64,000 bases of DNA from Chryseobacterium tructae (GCF_030409875.1 NZ_JAUFQR010000003.1:558001-622000); one strand, 5' to 3'; positions 33,674 to 43,956 are shown, counted from the first letter of the stretch. The notes: generated by a model from the sequence alone, not told the origin. Translations and numbers: made by a program.

Positions 33674-34918
33674 ATGACAAATGAACAATATCAGGAAGCA
33701 ATCGACTGGCTTTTCGTACAAATGCCCAACTATCAAACAGACGGGCAAAAGGCATATAAACCGGGACTTGACAACATTACCAAGCTATGTGCATATTTTG
33801 GAAATCCTCAGGAAAAAATACAATGCATTCATATTGGCGGTACCAATGGAAAAGGATCTTCAAGCAATATGCTGGCATCTGTACTTCAGGAAGCCGGGTA
33901 TAAAGTAGGATTATACAATTCTCCCCATCTTATCGATTTTACAGAACGTATTAAGGTAAATGGTAAAAACTGTAATAAGGAATTTGTCTTTGATTTTATT
34001 CAAAAGCTTAAAAATATTCCGGAAGATATCCGACCGTCATTCTTTGAGTTTACAACCATCATGGCTTTTGAATATTTTTATCAGCAACAGGTAGACTATG
34101 CCCTTATTGAAGTTGGATTAGGGGGAAGATTGGATTCTACGAATATTATACAGCCTCTGGTTTCTGCAATTACCAATGTTCAGCTTGATCATCAGAATAT
34201 ATTAGGTGATACTATTGAAGAAATTGCTGGAGAAAAAGCAGGTATCATTAAAAAGAACACTCCCATCATTTCAGGCGATGAGAATGATACAGTAAGAGCA
34301 ATCATTAAAGAAAAAGCCATTAAAGAAGATGCTCCTTTTATAGATGCTACTCTACTTCATTCGAATCTTAGCTCGGATCTGAAAGGAAATTATCAGCAAA
34401 AAAACATTCGTGTAGTGCTGGGTATCGTTGAAGAACTGAGAAAACTACAGGTAAAGATTACAGATAAGGCTCTGGAGACAGGATTACTGAATGTCCATCA
34501 GAATACAGGGTTCATTGGCCGTTGGTTTGAATTTTCAAAAGATCCGCTTACCATTTGTGATACGGGACATAATCAGGCAGGTTTGGAATATGTTTTTTCA
34601 CAATTAAACTCTATAGACAGACATAAACATATCATTTTGGGGTTTGTGAATGATAAAAAAATAGATGAAGTGATGAATTTGCTCCCTGAAAATTCTGAGT
34701 TTTATTTTGCCAAACCCTCCATCAACAGGGGAAGACATCCCGAAGATTACGAAAACTTACTTCAAGAGGCGAAAATTTTTTATAAAATTTTCAATTCCGT
34801 TCAAGAAGCGTATCTCGCTGCAAAAGAACGATGTACAAACGATGAAATGATTTTTATTGGCGGAAGTAACTTTATTGTTGGAGATTTTTTAGAAAAAAAT
34901 TTAGAGTTTAAAGAATAA
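33674..34918 (+). CDS. folC: bifunctional folylpolyglutamate/dihydrofolate synthase
   Basis: ATP-dependent addition of glutamate to folates (and to dihydropteroate). A 414-residue Mur-ligase-like enzyme with P-loop HIGGTNGKGSSSNML (residues 53-67), SPHLIDFTERIKVNG, ALIEVGLGGRLDSTN and TNVQLDHQNILGDT. The C-terminal ligase domain ends in the usual IGGSNFIVGDFL. It ends 49 bases before the tRNA-Val cluster, whose promoter box begins 5 bases after the folC stop. Confidence 0.94.
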   Translation: MTNEQYQEAIDWLFVQMPNYQTDGQKAYKPGLDNITKLCAYFGNPQEKIQCIHIGGTNGKGSSSNMLASVLQEAGYKVGLYNSPHLIDFTERIKVNGKNCNKEFVFDFIQKLKNIPEDIRPSFFEFTTIMAFEYFYQQQVDYALIEVGLGGRLDSTNIIQPLVSAITNVQLDHQNILGDTIEEIAGEKAGIIKKNTPIISGDENDTVRAIIKEKAIKEDAPFIDATLLHSNLSSDLKGNYQQKNIRVVLGIVEELRKLQVKITDKALETGLLNVHQNTGFIGRWFEFSKDPLTICDTGHNQAGLEYVFSQLNSIDRHKHIILGFVNDKKIDEVMNLLPENSEFYFAKPSINRGRHPEDYENLLQEAKIFYKIFNSVQEAYLAAKERCTNDEMIFIGGSNFIVGDFLEKNLEFKE

Positions 34919-34922
34919 GTTG

Positions 34923-34930
34923 TATATTTG
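34923..34930 (+). promoter_or_regulatory. -7 promoter box of the tRNA-Val cluster
   Basis: TATATTTG matches TAnnTTTG and lies 37 bases upstream of the first tRNA, directly after the folC stop. Confidence 0.55.
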
Positions 34931-34967
34931 CACCACTCTAAACGAGAAAACAACAAAAAAGTCTAGA

Positions 34968-35042
34968 GGGTTCTTAGCTCAGTTGGTTCAGAGCATCTGG
35001 TTTACACCCAGAGGGTCGGGGGTTCGAATCCCTCAGGACCCA
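34968..35042 (+). tRNA. tRNA-Val (UAC), copy 1
   Basis: Complete cloverleaf of 75 nt: acceptor GGGTTCT/AGGACCC with one T-G pair, D-arm GCTC/GAGC, anticodon stem TCTGG/CCAGA with loop TTTACAC (anticodon TAC, decoding GUA/GUG and others), T-arm with TTCGAAT. The 3' CCA is not encoded. Confidence 0.95.
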
Positions 35043-35075
35043 CAGAAAAGGAAACGAAACCTTTCAAAAAAATTC

Positions 35076-35150
35076 GGGTTCTTAGCTCAGTTGGTTCAGA
35101 GCATCTGGTTTACACCCAGAGGGTCGGGGGTTCGAATCCCTCAGGACCCA
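35076..35150 (+). tRNA. tRNA-Val (UAC), copy 2
   Basis: Identical to copy 1 over 75 nt, with anticodon TAC. The 33-bp spacer between copies is repeated with one base difference, showing recent tandem duplication of a tRNA-plus-spacer unit of about 107 bp. Confidence 0.95.
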
Positions 35151-35182
35151 CAGAAAGGAAACGAAACCTTTCAAAAAAATTC

Positions 35183-35257
35183 GGGCTCTTAGCTCAGTTG
35201 GTTCAGAGCATCTGGTTTACACCCAGAGGGTCGGGGGTTCGAATCCCTCAGGGCCCA
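35183..35257 (+). tRNA. tRNA-Val (UAC), copy 3 with compensatory acceptor change
   Basis: Same as copies 1 and 2 except for a paired change in the acceptor stem: T4 to C4 (GGGCTCT) and A69 to G69 (AGGGCCC), which keeps the base pair and indicates selection for function. Anticodon TAC. A terminator follows at 35261-35286. Confidence 0.95.
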
Positions 35258-35260
35258 CAA

Positions 35261-35291
35261 AAAACTCTCAGATTTCTGAGAGTTTTTTTAT
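35261..35291. terminator. terminator of the tRNA-Val cluster
   Basis: AAAACTCTCAG (35261-35271) and CTGAGAGTTTT (35276-35286) make a perfect 11-bp stem with a 4-nt loop and T run; it could also serve the convergent glycosyltransferase gene. Confidence 0.82.
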
Positions 35292-35335
35292 TTATATCAC
35301 GTTTCTGTTATAATCCGATACAAACGGGATAAAGT

Positions 35336-36235
35336 TTATTTCATCTTCCTCAAAAGAATTCCAAGCTTATACATATCCAGATAACGGAGACTCACATCCC
35401 CCTTCGAAAGCTTCTTTCTTATACTTCCCTCCCCTATATTGAATAAAAGCCCTAAAACAGCCTTAAAAGGAGTCTTTTTAAGCTCATTATACACCCTTAC
35501 AAGTTTAACCTCTGATAGTTTTGAATTCAAAGTCTCATCTTTAAGCATATTGGATAAGCTTTCCACAGACTCTTCTACTTTACCCAGATAAACACTATTA
35601 TTTTCCAGATCATTATTAAGAATCGGATTATCAATATGATCAATTTTAATATGCTCTGCCTTTAGATCCATCGCAAAAAGTAGATCTTCATATCCATATT
35701 TCTGAAACTCGGGATTAAACCCTACTTTACCCAACGTCTCTTTTCGAATCACAAAATTATTGGTCTGAAAGCTTAAATACGGTTTTTCTTTACGTAGTTC
35801 TACAGGAAGATTTTCTCTTTCAACAGCAAATTTCCATCTTAAGTAATGATTCAGGTCTAATGCAGAATCCAGCACTTCCCGACCTCCATACATAACTTGT
35901 GTTCCTGAGTACTTCTGTATAAATTGTATGTATTTACTTAAGAAGTTCTTCCTTACGATTTTCCCATCGCAGTCAAGAAATAAAAGGTATTCTCCTGTAG
36001 AATATTGCAAAAAAAGATTTCGGATCCTGGAACGGCCGATATTATTTTCAAGAAACATAAAATGAGGAGTAACATTTTGAAGTTCCTTGTTCATCTGTTT
36101 ATACTTTTCTTGCGAAGCATCATCTATCAATATAATTTCGGCATCAATTCTTTGGTTATCAATTTCTTTTTTTAAATCAAAAACCAATTCACGGACATCG
36201 AAATTATAGACAGGAATACAGATTGAAAGTTTCAT
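35336..36235 (-). CDS. family 2 glycosyltransferase
   Basis: A 299-residue GT-A enzyme starting MKLSICIPVYNFDVRELV. A longer frame runs to 36319, but that part overlaps the upstream gene; the ATG at 36235 lies 4 bases after that gene's stop. It shows EIILIDDASQEKYKQ (nucleotide-sugar binding), FLDCDGKI (a D-x-D-type metal site), then GYEDLLFAMD, the ED catalytic-base motif. The C-terminal region is helical and basic, with no membrane span. Acceptor and sugar are unknown; neighbours suggest surface glycan or LPS assembly. Confidence 0.88.
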   Translation of the reverse strand: MKLSICIPVYNFDVRELVFDLKKEIDNQRIDAEIILIDDASQEKYKQMNKELQNVTPHFMFLENNIGRSRIRNLFLQYSTGEYLLFLDCDGKIVRKNFLSKYIQFIQKYSGTQVMYGGREVLDSALDLNHYLRWKFAVERENLPVELRKEKPYLSFQTNNFVIRKETLGKVGFNPEFQKYGYEDLLFAMDLKAEHIKIDHIDNPILNNDLENNSVYLGKVEESVESLSNMLKDETLNSKLSEVKLVRVYNELKKTPFKAVLGLLFNIGEGSIRKKLSKGDVSLRYLDMYKLGILLRKMK

Positions 36236-36239
36236 TTGC

Positions 36240-37205
36240 TCAGATTTTCTCCATAACCTTTTGAATACTGAACTCTTCAAGACATGCCCAGTCTCCCCTA
36301 TAGCATTCTTTATCTCCAAAAACAGAACATGGTCTGCAGGAAAGATCTTTCACCTGCACTACATCTTCTTCACTTTGGCCAAATCCTAAAAATCCGGCAT
36401 AAGGATGTGTTGCACACCATATAGAAACGCATCGGGTTCCTACAAGGCTCGCCAAATGCATATTCGCAGAATCCATGGAGATCATTACTTCAAGTTCCGA
36501 GATCTTCTGAAGTTCTTCCGTAAGACTTAATTTTCCGGAGAGACTTTGGGTATTCGGAATCTGACTTTCCCAGGCCTCAAGGGTTTCAGTTTCCTTTTTT
36601 CCGCCTCCAAAGAAATATACAGTATGTTTCTGGGCCAAAAGTCTGGCCAATTCAAATGACTTTTCCAGTGGAAGCATTTTTCCTTTATGTTGGGCAAAAG
36701 GAGCAAATCCAATGCCTGATTTATGATCAGTAATTGGTCTAAGCTTTTGAGAAAGTTCTACTTTAAAACCCATTGCCCGAAAAACATCCGCATATCGTTC
36801 AACCGTTTTTTTCAATTGAACTTTATCCAGATTCCAGACATCGGTAAGATGTTCTTTCTCTTCCTTCCCTTTATCTATTTTAAAAACCTTTAAGCCTTTT
36901 CTCCTATAGATCCTGTCCAGAACCTTAGTTCTGATCACATCATGAAGATTGGCAATATAATCAGGTTTAAATTCTTTAATCAATTCGTTCCCTAATCGGC
37001 TCAATCCAAAGAATCCTTTATAATCATCTACATTAATTCCTTTAAATATTACATTAGGAATACCCGCAAACAAAGCTTCAAAGTTTTTTCTGGAAACCAT
37101 GATAATCTCCACATTGGGATTTTGCTCTAAAAATTCCCTAAAAACAGGAACAGTCATGGCAACATCTCCAAATGCAGAAAAACGATATGCTAAAATTCTG
37201 GTCAC
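36240..37205 (-). CDS. family 9 glycosyltransferase (ADP-heptose transferase-like)
   Basis: A 321-residue GT-B enzyme resembling LPS core heptosyltransferases: ILAYRFSAFGDVAMTVPVFREF at the N-terminus, VIFKGINVDDYKGF, and C-terminal nucleotide-binding LEVMISMDSANMHLASLVGTRCVSIWCATHP, with the S-x-D-S-G/A-x-x-H-L signature. Several cysteines near the end (CRPCSVFGDKECYRGDWAC) are typical of this subgroup. Start is GTG at 37205, two bases after the sufE stop; no better start is near. Likely works in LPS core or outer glycan synthesis. Confidence 0.9.
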   Translation of the reverse strand: MTRILAYRFSAFGDVAMTVPVFREFLEQNPNVEIIMVSRKNFEALFAGIPNVIFKGINVDDYKGFFGLSRLGNELIKEFKPDYIANLHDVIRTKVLDRIYRRKGLKVFKIDKGKEEKEHLTDVWNLDKVQLKKTVERYADVFRAMGFKVELSQKLRPITDHKSGIGFAPFAQHKGKMLPLEKSFELARLLAQKHTVYFFGGGKKETETLEAWESQIPNTQSLSGKLSLTEELQKISELEVMISMDSANMHLASLVGTRCVSIWCATHPYAGFLGFGQSEEDVVQVKDLSCRPCSVFGDKECYRGDWACLEEFSIQKVMEKI

Positions 37206-37207
37206 GA

Positions 37208-37627
37208 TTATGATTTCAGCTGGTAAGCAACTGCGTAAAATTTGATTTGTTTTGTCATAGCCATCAAACCATTCGCTCTGGATGGTGAAAGAAATTCCTG
37301 CAACCCAATCTCTGCAATGAATTCAAAGTCGGAATCTAAAATTTCCTGGGTAGAATGTCCACTATAAATGCTCACCAAAAGAGAAACAATACCTTTTGGC
37401 AAAATCCCGTCTGAGTCTGCATTAAAGAAAAGTTTACCATCTTTAAATTCAGCATCTATCCAAACTTTACTTTGGCAGCCTTTGATCAGGTTATCATCTG
37501 TTTTCTTATCTTCAGGAAGCCCTTTCAGCTCTTTTCCAAGGTCAATGATGTACTCATACTTCTGCTCCCAATCCTCAAGAAAAGCAAATTCGTCAATTAT
37601 TTCCTGCTGTTTTTCCTTAATGGTCAT
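37208..37627 (-). CDS. SufE family Fe-S cluster assembly protein
   Basis: Accepts persulfide sulfur from the cysteine desulfurase SufS. The 139-residue protein has the SufE fold with the active Cys51 in LIKGCQSKVWID, the ELKGLPEDKKTDDN segment before it and the C-terminal FLSPSRANGLMAM that packs near the Cys. No other suf gene is adjacent. It is the first gene of a run sufE-GT9-GT2 on the minus strand and presumably has its own promoter in the 99 bases upstream. Confidence 0.93.
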   Translation of the reverse strand: MTIKEKQQEIIDEFAFLEDWEQKYEYIIDLGKELKGLPEDKKTDDNLIKGCQSKVWIDAEFKDGKLFFNADSDGILPKGIVSLLVSIYSGHSTQEILDSDFEFIAEIGLQEFLSPSRANGLMAMTKQIKFYAVAYQLKS

Positions 37628-37726
37628 TTTAAATCAAATTTCTTTGTGCAAAGATAGTAAATTATGCTTTAGGCTTAAAGCGATACACAATAAGCTAATG
37701 TCAGAAATATTATATAATAGAACTGT

Positions 37727-38839
37727 CTATTGCTTAAAGCCTAATGAATTAGAAGCTTTTTGAAAAACCTGCAATAGCTTTATTTCTTCATTTTCCCAAC
37801 AAAGTGCTTGAGATGCTTTTTCTAACTCTGGTTGATAGCTCATTCTTCCTTTTTCTAAAACTTTTTTTACAGCATCAGCAATATTCTCAGGATGATGGTC
37901 TTTAATGATCTCACCAACATCGAACTGATTTTTAATATTCTGAAGTTCAGGAAGATTTGACAGAATTAAAGGAACTCTCGCCTGAATACAATCTAACACT
38001 TTATTAGGTAAAGAATACAGGTAACTATCGCCTCCATTTTCTTCAATGCTCATTCCACAATCGGCAGTTACTGTAATTTTTCTTAAATCTTCAGGCTTCA
38101 GTTTTCCCAGAAACAGAACTTTATGCTGAAGTTTTTCCTTCGCCACCAATTCTTCATATTCTTTTTTTCTGGGACCATCTCCTGCTATTTTCAATAGGAC
38201 ATTATCCAGATGATGCATGGAAAAAATCACTTTATCAATTCCTCTAAAAGGATTAATCGCACCTTGATATAAAACTATTTTAGGATTATTTTGTGGAATA
38301 GTAATGGTAAAGTCTAACCTTCGGGGGGCATTTTGAACCACATCCGGGTTGACACCATACTTTTTATGAAACCATTTTGCATAACTTCCACTTGCCGTAA
38401 TCATCCATGTTAACTCCGGAATGACAGTCTTTTCGACATAACGCCACAGTTTTTGTGACATTTTGCCCTGAACAGCAGGCATTTCCGAAAAAATCTCATG
38501 ACTGTCAAAAACCAATGGAATATTTAATTTTTTGGCGATAAGATAGTTGGGGTACAACGCATCGATATCGTTGGCATGAAGAATTGTATTTTGATCTGCC
38601 TTTTTTTTGAGTTCATGATACAGTTTCCAGTTAAATTCAAAGTAAGCCGTTTTCAGACTTTTTGAACCCAGGTGAATTCTTGAAAAAGAATAAGGACGCT
38701 GCATTTCTTCTGCTCCGTTCCAGTCATTTCCTATCAGCTCAATCTCATAGCCATTTTCATATAAAGTCTGGCATACTTTCTCAATACGCTGGTCTGTATA
38801 CAAATTACTGAAGGCTGATGTGATTATTTTTTTTTTCAT
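37727..38839 (-). CDS. family 4 glycosyltransferase
   Basis: A 370-residue GT-B enzyme. The start at 38839 (MKKKIITSAFSNLYTDQRIEKV) overlaps the preceding gene's stop by one base in a TAATG junction, a sign of translational coupling. It has ILHANDIDALYPNYLIAK and DSHEIFSEMPAVQG in the N-terminal domain, and NPKIVLYQGAINPFRGIDKVI plus SIEENGGDSYLYSLPNKVLDCIQA in the C-terminal donor-binding domain, with the E-x7-E type region. It probably adds a sugar in surface polysaccharide assembly. Confidence 0.87.
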   Translation of the reverse strand: MKKKIITSAFSNLYTDQRIEKVCQTLYENGYEIELIGNDWNGAEEMQRPYSFSRIHLGSKSLKTAYFEFNWKLYHELKKKADQNTILHANDIDALYPNYLIAKKLNIPLVFDSHEIFSEMPAVQGKMSQKLWRYVEKTVIPELTWMITASGSYAKWFHKKYGVNPDVVQNAPRRLDFTITIPQNNPKIVLYQGAINPFRGIDKVIFSMHHLDNVLLKIAGDGPRKKEYEELVAKEKLQHKVLFLGKLKPEDLRKITVTADCGMSIEENGGDSYLYSLPNKVLDCIQARVPLILSNLPELQNIKNQFDVGEIIKDHHPENIADAVKKVLEKGRMSYQPELEKASQALCWENEEIKLLQVFQKASNSLGFKQ

Positions 38840-39063
38840 TATGCTTTTTTTCCAAGCAGTAAATGATAGATTTGAATAAAGCAGATGAGTCCATTCGGGA
38901 TAATAACCGGCCATAATGGTCCGCTATAGAAACCATAGATGACAAAACAGGCACACCCGATCATGTTAACAATTCTGATTTTTCTTACATCTTTCAGTAT
39001 GAAACTCAATACGATAAAAACTGAGGCTGAGTATCCGACGTAAGTAATAATTTCAGGATTCAT
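38839..39063 (-). CDS. SemiSWEET/YgjV-like small membrane protein
   Basis: A 74-residue protein with three predicted membrane helices: ITYVGYSASVFIVLSFIL, IVNMIGCACFVIYGFY and VIIPNGLICFIQIYHLLL. Length and pattern (a tight G-Y-x-A-S start and a PNG in the third helix) match the one-half SWEET/PQ-loop or YgjV-type families, which work as dimers, some transporting sugars. Its stop codon overlaps the start of the GT4 gene, so they are coexpressed; sugar or precursor transport is therefore possible but not proven. Confidence 0.65.
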   Translation of the reverse strand: MNPEIITYVGYSASVFIVLSFILKDVRKIRIVNMIGCACFVIYGFYSGPLWPVIIPNGLICFIQIYHLLLGKKA

Positions 39064-39214
39064 TGGGAAATTTTAAAGATCACAAACTTAATCATTTTCA
39101 ATAAGATAATAAAATTTTTTCTGCCATAAAGTCATTTATTGATTTTTGGTAAAATATTTGTAATTTAGATAATGAATAAAAGGTAATGTTGCCTTTGTTC
39201 TAATGAGATATATT

Positions 39215-41757
39215 ATGGATTATAAGTTTTCACAAGGTTTGAGCCAGGTGTTCAAACAAAGCAAAAGCGAAGCTAAAAGGCTGAAAAGTGAATTTCTTAA
39301 TACAGAACATCTACTTTTAGGTATTATAAAAACGGAAAACTCTGCTAAAGAAATCCTTCAAAACCTCAATGCGGATTTAACACAAATCAGAAGAAAAATT
39401 GAAACTCTAAATACAGCAAGTCTTAATCCTATTTCTGAGGAGGTTACCAATATTTCTTTCACCAAAATGGCAGATCATGCTATTAACGTGCGGAGTTAGA
39501 ATGCCGACAATACAAAAGCAATGAAATTAATACCGTTCACCTGCTTTTAGGTATTCTATATAAATATGAGGATCCTACTTCAAATATTTTGGGAGCTTAT
39601 GACATCGACTATGAAGGTGTTTCAAGAGAGTACCAGACTATGCTTAAAAATTCCGGGCAGTCACCACAAATGAGTGCTTATGATGATGATGATGAAAGAG
39701 AGGAATTCGAGCAAATGAGAAAGCCTACAGGAAACTTAGGCTCAGCAAAAAGCAAAACCCCTACATTGGACAACTTTGGTAGAGATTTAACGTCTTTGGC
39801 CAGAGATGGAAAATTAGACCCTGTAATTGGTCGTGAAAAAGAAATTGAGAGAGTCTCTCAGATCTTATCCCGTAGAAAGAAAAACAACCCTCTTCTTATT
39901 GGAGAGCCGGGAGTTGGTAAATCTGCGATTGCTGAAGGGTTGGCTTTAAGAATTCAACAGAAAAAAGTATCCCGAGTTCTTTACGGAAAACGAGTGATCA
40001 CTTTGGATTTGGCAAGTTTAGTAGCCGGAACTAAATACCGTGGTCAGTTTGAAGAAAGAATGAAGGCCATCATGACTGAGTTGGAGAAAAACAGAGATGT
40101 CATCCTATTCATTGATGAGCTTCACACTATTGTAGGTGCAGGAAGTTCTACAGGAAGTCTAGATGCATCCAATATGTTTAAACCTGCCTTGGCAAGAGGT
40201 GAAATTCAATGCATTGGAGCAACTACTCTGGACGAATACCGTCAGTATATTGAAAAAGATGGAGCTCTAGAAAGAAGATTCCAGAAAGTAATGGTGGAAC
40301 CTACTTCTATTGAGGAAACCATTCAGATTTTGAACCAGATTAAGGATAAGTATGAAGAGCATCACAACGTAATTTATACTCCTGAAGCTATTAATGCGTG
40401 TGTCAATTTGACATCAAGATATATTACAGACCGATTTTTACCGGACAAAGCGATTGATGCGATGGACGAAGCAGGGTCAAGAGTGTATATCAAGAACATG
40501 AAAGTTCCTACTGAAATCATTGATTTTGAAAAGAAAATCGAAGATATCAAAGAGCTGAAACAAAAGGCTGTAAAAGCTCAGGATTATCTTGAGGCAAGAA
40601 AGCTTAAAGATGAAGAAGAACGTCTTCAGATGGAATTGAATGCAGCTCAGGAAAAATGGGATAAAGATGTTAAAGAGAAAAAAGAAACCGTAAGTGAAGA
40701 AAATGTAGCGGAAGTGGTTTCTATGATGAGTGGAGTTCCTGTAACGAAAGTAGGTAAAAATGAGCTTGATAAATTGGCTCAGATGGATGAAAAACTGAAC
40801 GGAAAAGTAATCGGTCAGGAAGACGCTGTGAAAAAAGTAGTGAAAGCTATTCAAAGAAACAGAGCTGGTCTTAAAGATCCTAACCGTCCAATCGGTACAT
40901 TTATCTTCCTTGGAACAACCGGGGTTGGTAAAACCGAGCTTGCAAAAGTAATGGCTAGAGAACTTTTTGAATCTGATGAGTCTCTTATCCGTATCGACAT
41001 GAGTGAATACATGGAGAAATTTGCGGTTTCAAGATTGGTTGGTGCGCCTCCGGGATACGTTGGATACGAAGAAGGTGGTCAATTAACTGAAGCTGTAAGA
41101 AGAAAACCTTATGCTGTGGTTCTTCTGGATGAGATTGAAAAAGCTCACCCGGATGTATTCAACATTCTGTTACAGATCCTTGATGAAGGACATGTTACAG
41201 ATAGTTTAGGAAGAAAAATCGACTTCAGAAATACGATCATTATCCTTACTTCCAATATCGGAACAAGAGATCTTAAAGATTTCGGAGATGGTGTAGGATT
41301 TGGTACTTCGGCTAAGAAAACTACTTCAGACTCAAGAGCAAGAAGTACAATCGAAAATGCACTTAAAAAGGCGTTTGCTCCGGAATTCTTAAACAGAATT
41401 GATGATATTGTAATCTTCAACTCTCTTGTACAGGATGATATCAAGAAAATCATTGATATTGAACTGAACAAACTGTATGGCAGACTTGAAAAATTAGGTT
41501 ATAAAGTAGAATTAACTGAAGAAGCGAAAAACTTTATTTCTGAAAAAGGATGGGATAAAGACTTTGGTGCAAGACCATTGAAGAGAGCGATCCAGAAATA
41601 CATTGAGGATTTATTGGCAGAAATGCTTGTGAATAAACAACTGAATGAAGGAGAAACTGTAATTCTTGAGCTTAACGAAGCAAAAGACGGGTTAGTAGGA
41701 GGAAAAACTTCAAAGCCTAAGAAATCAGCGGCTGAAAAATCTTCACCTCAATCTTAA
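39215..41757 (+). pseudogene. clpC: ATP-dependent Clp protease ATPase subunit ClpC, frameshifted as given
   Basis: AAA+ unfoldase partner of ClpP, about 847 residues corrected. Start MDYKFSQGLSQVF at 39215 preferred to the ATG at 39203. The N-domain has LNTEHLLLGIIKTENSA and VHLLLGIL; the D1 domain has Walker A GEPGVGKS; a UVR-like middle segment (DYLEARKLKDEEERLQ) identifies ClpC; D2 has Walker A GTTGVGKT and GAPPGYVGYEEGGQL. One A is missing at 39485-39486 (ATTAACGT should be ATTAAACGT), splitting the N-domain at HAI|KRAELECRQY. Likely an assembly error. Confidence 0.92.
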
Positions 41758-41779
41758 ATAAATAATTTAATTTCAATAG

Positions 41780-41810
41780 AAAAGCACCGGGATTTTCCTG
41801 GTGCTTTTTG
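41780..41810 (+). terminator. intrinsic terminator after clpC
   Basis: AAAAGCACC (41780-41788) and GGTGCTTTT (41800-41808) form a 9-bp stem followed by T residues. Confidence 0.78.
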
Positions 41811-41879
41811 CTTTTATAGGTTTTGGCTAAAGTGCATTCCTATTGAATTTATATTGTGAAGTTTAAATGATCTGCGTGA

Positions 41880-41996
41880 TCCGGAAAATCTGCAAGATAA
41901 TATTTACACACAGTAATTTTTGTTGGAAAACGCCAAGGCGCAAAAGGTCTTTATGTGCAGTGCGTTTTAAGGCGCAAGGATTTTATCTTCGATAAA
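41880..41996. repeat. remnant of ACGC/GGCGCAAA dispersed repeat
   Basis: The 280-base gap between clpC and the next gene has no ORF. It contains AAAACGCCAAGGCGCAAAAGG (41932-41952 approx.) and GCGTTTTAAGGCGCAAGG, resembling the ends of the element at 19695-19876 and the unit of the 56.4 kb array. Likely a degraded copy. Confidence 0.35.
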
Positions 41997-42037
41997 ATGG
42001 AATACTGCTGAGCTTTTCAATATATATAATATAATGG

Positions 42038-42563
42038 TTAGAGGCCTACTACAAATCCGATATTCGGGACTAAGCCGTTTGAAAAGACACTGGAATGTTC
42101 TTTCCAAAGTACATTATACATCAACCCAATCTGCATGAAAGAATTATTTCCGATTCTCTGCATATATCCTCCTCCAAGGTATAATGCATTTTCTTCTCTG
42201 TTGTACTTATAATCGTAGTATTTATCATTATAATTGATGAAATAATGCTGGAAATTGGCACTTAAATAAAATGATCGTGCAATATAATAATTAGTAAACG
42301 GTCCTATTCCAAACATCGTGGATCTATAATAATCTGAGGTTTGCCAAGATACACTTCCCACCGCCCCTGCTTCCAGATCTTCAGTAAGACGATACCCTAC
42401 TCTTGGAGAAGCCTGCAGGTAAAGAGCTGTTGCTTCCAAATCCAAGGCCGATCCCACCACCAAACGTCCATTTATTGTTTTCCTGTACTGGAGTGCCTAT
42501 TGAAACCTGGGAAAATACAGATCCTGAAACCATCAGCATCATGGAAATAATAAACTTTTTCAT
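42038..42563 (-). pseudogene. small outer-membrane beta-barrel protein, frameshifted as given
   Basis: About 174 residues corrected. The N-terminal fragment has a signal peptide (MKKFIISMMLMVSGSVFSQ) and the first strands KWTFGGGIGLGFGSN; the C-terminal part continues with QASPRVGYRLTEDLEAGA and alternating aromatic strands up to VPNIGFVVGL. The shift here is an extra base (or two missing) near 42418-42420, unlike the other indels, which are single deletions. The pattern fits an OmpW/porin-like 8-stranded barrel. Function unknown. Confidence 0.8.
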
Positions 42564-42710
42564 ATCTAAATATTTTATTTTGTTCTAAGGTATACATAAT
42601 CACATTTTCATCTGTGCTTATCATTCAAAAACTTTATTAATCGTGTTTTATATTAATATCGTTTTTATCAATGTTTAAAATTATGGTTTTTTTACGAATT
42701 TATTTAGTTG

Positions 42711-42718
42711 TATTTTTG
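42711..42718 (+). promoter_or_regulatory. -7 promoter box of mnmA
   Basis: TATTTTTG matches TAnnTTTG and lies 51 bases upstream of the mnmA ATG. Confidence 0.5.
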
Positions 42719-42768
42719 CCGGGTCAAACTAAGAACTCCCGTTAAGAGTTTCGTAAAATTGAAATACA

Positions 42769-43956
42769 ATGAAAGTAGTAGTAGGCCTCTCCGGAGGTGT
42801 AGATTCAAGTGTTACAGCACATTTGCTACAACAGCAAGGTCATGAAGTAGTGGCTTTGTTTATGAGAAACTGGAATGATGCTTCGGTAACATTAGAAGAT
42901 GAATGTCCATGGATTGAGGACAGCAATGATGCCCTTATGGTGGCTCAAAAACTTGGAATTCCTTTCCAGGTAATTGATATGAGTGAACTTTATAAGGAAC
43001 GTATCGTTGATTATATGTTCGATGAATATCAGAAAGGAAGAACTCCGAATCCTGATGTTTTGTGTAACAGAGAGGTAAAATTCGATGTTTTTATGAAGAC
43101 CGCAATGTCTTTAGGTGCTGATAAGGTGGCTACAGGACATTATGCAAGAGTAGATTCTACTGTTGATGAAAACGGAAAAGAAATCTTCCACCTTTTGGCA
43201 GGAAAGGATAATAATAAGGATCAGTCTTATTTCCTTTGCCAGCTAAGCCAGGATCAATTGTCAAAAGCTTTATTCCCTATCGGTGAACTTACCAAACCTC
43301 AGGTGAGGGAGATTGCTAAGGAAATTGGATTAGTAACTGCTGATAAAAAAGATTCTCAGGGATTATGTTTTATCGGAAAGGTAAGTCTTCCTCAGTTTTT
43401 GCAACAGCAATTGAAGCCAAATGAAGGAGAAATTGTAGAGATTTTCAAAGATTCCCCTTTGTTTGCTGAAGAAACTCCTGAATTTTCTAATAAAGAAGAA
43501 GAACTTAGCTTCTTATCCAGAAAGATCAATTATAAAAAAGCGGACGGAAAAGTAATTGGAAAGCATCAGGGTGCTCAATTTTTCACGATCGGACAAAGCA
43601 GAGGATTGGGAATTGGTGGCCATAAAGAAAGTTGTTTTATCGTTTCCAGAGACATGGAAAACAATATTATTTTTGTGGGAGAAGGAAGTCATTTTCCAGG
43701 CCTTTACAAGAAAGCTTTAAAAATAGATAATTCTGAACTTCACTGGGTTCGTGAGGATATGAAACTTCAAAACGGAGAATCTATGGAGGTAATGGCCAGA
43801 TTCAGATACAGACAATCTCTACAAAAAGCAACTCTATATCAGTTTGAAAACGATTTTTATGTTGAGTTTGAAGAACCTCAATCTGCTATTGCTGAAGGAC
43901 AGTTTGCTTCATGGTATATTGATGAAGAACTGATTGGAAGCGGTGTAATTTCTTAA
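42769..43956 (+). CDS. mnmA: tRNA-specific 2-thiouridylase MnmA
   Basis: Thiolates U34 of tRNA-Glu, -Gln and -Lys using sulfur relayed from a cysteine desulfurase. A 395-residue enzyme with the PP-loop [12 protein letters not shown] (SGGVDS 8-13), catalytic Cys99 in [33 protein letters not shown], and the second catalytic Cys in [16 protein letters not shown]. The C-terminal beta-barrel domain (about 330-395) is complete. It has its own promoter and no close neighbours on the same strand. Confidence 0.95.
   Translation: MKVVVGLSGGVDSSVTAHLLQQQGHEVVALFMRNWNDASVTLEDECPWIEDSNDALMVAQKLGIPFQVIDMSELYKERIVDYMFDEYQKGRTPNPDVLCNREVKFDVFMKTAMSLGADKVATGHYARVDSTVDENGKEIFHLLAGKDNNKDQSYFLCQLSQDQLSKALFPIGELTKPQVREIAKEIGLVTADKKDSQGLCFIGKVSLPQFLQQQLKPNEGEIVEIFKDSPLFAEETPEFSNKEEELSFLSRKINYKKADGKVIGKHQGAQFFTIGQSRGLGIGGHKESCFIVSRDMENNIIFVGEGSHFPGLYKKALKIDNSELHWVREDMKLQNGESMEVMARFRYRQSLQKATLYQFENDFYVEFEEPQSAIAEGQFASWYIDEELIGSGVIS

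Noticed and set aside
34920..35192. A 90-residue ORF with two RGFLAQLVQSIWFTPRG repeats
   Set aside because: It is a translation of the tandem tRNA-Val genes and spacers, a well-known false ORF.
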